Below are positions 61,991-64,000 of a stretch of DNA of 64,000 nt, piece after piece. The stretch is taken from contig NZ_CP009933.1 of the NCBI RefSeq assembly GCF_000968375.1, forward strand, positions 4,712,001 through 4,776,000, read 5' to 3'. Made by a program: the position numbers and the translations under genes. Source of the DNA: Clostridium scatologenes. Its GTDB lineage: Bacteria; Bacillota; Clostridia; Clostridiales; Clostridiaceae. Each line of letters begins with the position of its first letter. The first letter of the stretch is position 1. A model generated the notes under the pieces. That model was not told the DNA's origin, made no database searches, and worked only from the letters and a program-made list of their open reading frames with translations.

Positions 61991-64000
61991 ATGTATTATC
62001 GAAACAGTGTATTATTTTTTGAAGATGATATAGTAAGGGAGATTCCATGTGATAAAAAAATATATATTTCAGAACAGTTTAAAATAGGAACTAAAGAAGA
62101 AAACATTGGAAGTATAGCTTGCTGTAATGAAAATAATATAGCCATATTGAATATTGGAGAAAATGAGATAAAATTAAAACCCTATGAAAGATATGTGTGT
62201 GAATATAGAAAAAATTTATCAATTGTTTATTTTATAAATGATAGAAAGAAAGTATCAATAAAGAGAAAGGGTTTTATTACCATTGGAAGCTTAAAAGAAA
62301 GCAGCATCTATTTAAAAACCACTAAAGAACTAAAGTTAAGGTTAGAAAAAAATAGATTATATAGACTTACAGAACAAGAGATTTATGTGAATGGAAAGTT
62401 AGTAAAAGAAAATCTAATTGTTTTGAGGGAAGATGATCTAATCTTAATTGATAGAATTAAGATTGCATATCATAAAGATGTGTTATGTATTGAAGGAGAT
62501 TTGGCTTCATATGAAACTTCTCTTCATACTATGGATTTAGAAGAAACGAAATTTGAAGGCTTTCCTGAATATAAGCGATCACCTAGAATAATTAAAGAAT
62601 GTCCAACTGAAACAGTAGACTTTAAAAATCCACCAAGCAAAGGGGAAAGAAGAAAAGGACAGCTGGCAAGAATTATAGTACCACCAATAGTAATGTTAAT
62701 AATAACTGTCATTATAAGCATAGTGAGTCCTAGAGGGATATACATTATCATGAGTGTTGCTGCAATGGGAATGAGTGCTGTGTTTTCCATAACATCTTAT
62801 ATAAGTGATAAAGAAGAAGAGAAAAGAAAAAATAAGCTTAGAAAAGAAGTATATGATAAATATTTGTTAAATCTTAGAAAAAAATTAGACAGCTTAAGAA
62901 AAGAACAAATGGAAGCTTTAAATTATCATAATCCTACATTAAAGCAAATAGAAAAGATGATAGAATTCTATAGCAGCAGAATATATGAACGTACATATAC
63001 CGATGAGGATTTTTTAAGTATAGCAATAGGAAATACTGATATAGAATCAAGTTATCAGATGAAGTTTTCTAATGAATCTATACAACTTGAAAAAGATGAA
63101 TTATTAGATGAAGTCAATGAAGTTTACAATGAGTTTAGCATAGTGAAAGATATGCCTGTTGCTATTGATTTAAAAAAGGCCCACTTTGGATTAGTTGGAG
63201 AGAAGAAATATGTACATGAGCAACTAAACCTTATATTTGCGGAGCTTACAGTATTTCAGAGCTATAATGATCTGGAAATAATATTAATACATAATGAAAA
63301 ATATAGGGAAAACTTTGAGTGGTTAAGATGGTATCCTCATTTTAAAATAAGTGCTATAAATGTTAGAGGGCTTATAGATACAGAGGTAGTGAGGGATCAA
63401 GTACTTAGTAGCGTTTCTAAAATACTAAAGGATAGAGAAATAAAAAGTACTGAAAATCAGGACAAAATAAGATTTACACCATATTATCTATTTGTTATTG
63501 ATGAGCCAAGTTTAATATTAAATCATTCCATAATGGAATATTTACAAAAACATGACTCTAAATTAGACTTTTCAATAATATATACAAGCCAGTTTAAGGC
63601 TAATTTACCTGAAAACATTAGAACAATATTAAAAATTGACAATTATGAATCTGGAACTCTTGTAATAGATAAAGGAATTCTAGTAAATAAAAAAGTTAAA
63701 CTCAATCATGTAGATGTAGAGTTAGATAATTTATCTAGAAGATTAGCTTGTTTAAAACATGTTAAAGGAATGAGAAATCAAATTCCAGAAAGCATAACAT
63801 TTTTTGAAATGTACAATGTCAATAATCCTAAAGAGATAGGAATAGAAAATTTATGGATAAAGAATCAAGCATATAAAACTTTAGCAGTACCTTTAGGTGT
63901 AAGAGGCAAAAAAGATTATGTATATTTAAATCTTCATGAAAAGGCTCATGGACCTCATGGGCTTATAGCAGGTACTACAGGATCAGGAAAAAGTGAAATA
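61991..64000 (+). CDS. essC: EssC/YukBA T7SS ATPase, partial (cut by window end)
   Basis: Open from ATG at 61991 (AGGAGG 6 bases upstream) to the last base: 670 codons without a stop. N-terminal region with two FHA-like domains (about 1-180: GSIACCNENNIAILNIG; ITIGSLKESSIYLK), two membrane helices (about 225-265, RIIVPPIVMLIITVIISIV and the next), then the start of the first FtsK/SpoIIIE ATPase domain. The final residues are HGPHGLIAGTTGSGKSE, the Walker A of ATPase 1. The full protein should be near 1,500 residues. Main motor of type VII secretion. Confidence 0.93.
   Translation, partial: MYYRNSVLFFEDDIVREIPCDKKIYISEQFKIGTKEENIGSIACCNENNIAILNIGENEIKLKPYERYVCEYRKNLSIVYFINDRKKVSIKRKGFITIGSLKESSIYLKTTKELKLRLEKNRLYRLTEQEIYVNGKLVKENLIVLREDDLILIDRIKIAYHKDVLCIEGDLASYETSLHTMDLEETKFEGFPEYKRSPRIIKECPTETVDFKNPPSKGERRKGQLARIIVPPIVMLIITVIISIVSPRGIYIIMSVAAMGMSAVFSITSYISDKEEEKRKNKLRKEVYDKYLLNLRKKLDSLRKEQMEALNYHNPTLKQIEKMIEFYSSRIYERTYTDEDFLSIAIGNTDIESSYQMKFSNESIQLEKDELLDEVNEVYNEFSIVKDMPVAIDLKKAHFGLVGEKKYVHEQLNLIFAELTVFQSYNDLEIILIHNEKYRENFEWLRWYPHFKISAINVRGLIDTEVVRDQVLSSVSKILKDREIKSTENQDKIRFTPYYLFVIDEPSLILNHSIMEYLQKHDSKLDFSIIYTSQFKANLPENIRTILKIDNYESGTLVIDKGILVNKKVKLNHVDVELDNLSRRLACLKHVKGMRNQIPESITFFEMYNVNNPKEIGIENLWIKNQAYKTLAVPLGVRGKKDYVYLNLHEKAHGPHGLIAGTTGSGKSEI

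Noticed and set aside
62524..62790. Minus-strand reading frame of 88 codons inside essC
   Set aside because: Hydrophobic stretch is the antisense image of the essC membrane helices; no start signals.

Overview
The window is a low-GC stretch of a Firmicute chromosome, almost certainly Clostridium sensu stricto. The grounds are the strongly AT-rich composition, AGGAGG-type ribosome binding sites with frequent TTG and GTG starts, a split transketolase, and two conserved blocks: acpS-nnr-lipoprotein-alr-endoAI-endoA and ftsEX-ctp-PDZ-uvrB-uvrA. No rRNA, tRNA, CRISPR array, insertion sequence or prophage was recognised. Except for a partial gene at the right edge, nearly everything reads as chromosomal backbone with a few accessory inserts.

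Region by region. (1) 1-5.4 kb: a MerR regulator, then a two-gene unit (a gamma-family PLP lyase/synthase and a BCCT transporter) whose promoter carries a palindrome inside a 19-bp spacer, the hallmark of MerR control. A convergent minus-strand group follows (HAD phosphatase, small membrane protein, PAP2 phosphatase). (2) 5.6-13.7 kb: a polyphosphate locus. A ppx-HD gene and a stand-alone HD gene on the minus strand face a second, catalytically degenerate Ppx paralogue and ppk1 on the plus strand, and an EAL-CBS-GGDEF c-di-GMP protein follows. The divergent region holds a long palindrome and a PhoP-like repeat array. (3) 13.8-19.4 kb: two APC amino-acid permeases flank a GlnK/GlnL-type two-component system. 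The second permease is preceded by a 10-bp-period TTTTGT-like array matching the known GlnL site. (4) 19.7-28.5 kb: ribonuclease Z, a YihY/BrkB membrane protein, two poorly characterised genes, then acpS, nnr, a GerS/YdcC-like lipoprotein that is frameshifted in its signal peptide, alr and the EndoAI/EndoA toxin-antitoxin pair. (5) 28.6-39.8 kb: transketolase halves, ftsE, ftsX, an S41 protease, a MinJ-like PDZ protein, uvrB and uvrA. (6) 39.9-52.7 kb: FHA protein, FtsW/RodA family protein, penicillin-binding protein, YhaM-like exonuclease, YdjM-like membrane protein, uvrC, murB, rapZ, yvcK, whiA, a YtoI-like DRTGG/CBS regulator and a Dabb protein. (7) 52.9-59.4 kb: dnaE, pfkA and pyk. (8) 59.6-64.0 kb: the start of a type VII secretion (T7SSb/ESX) locus, esxA-essA-esaB-essB-essC, with essC cut by the window edge at its first Walker A motif.

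How the parts work together: the window links cell-wall and division functions (ftsEX, ctp, PBP, murB, yvcK, whiA), nucleotide excision repair (all three uvr genes), glycolysis control (pfkA-pyk), phosphate storage and signalling (ppk/ppx plus c-di-GMP), and protein export (T7SS). The observations most worth following up are the degenerate Ppx-HD partner of ppk1, the hairpin that hides the ribosome binding site of the HD gene, the GlnL-like and MerR-like operator arrays, the T7-tract frameshift in the GerS-like lipoprotein, the palindrome at the pfkA transcription start, and the branched RNA structure between esxA and essA.
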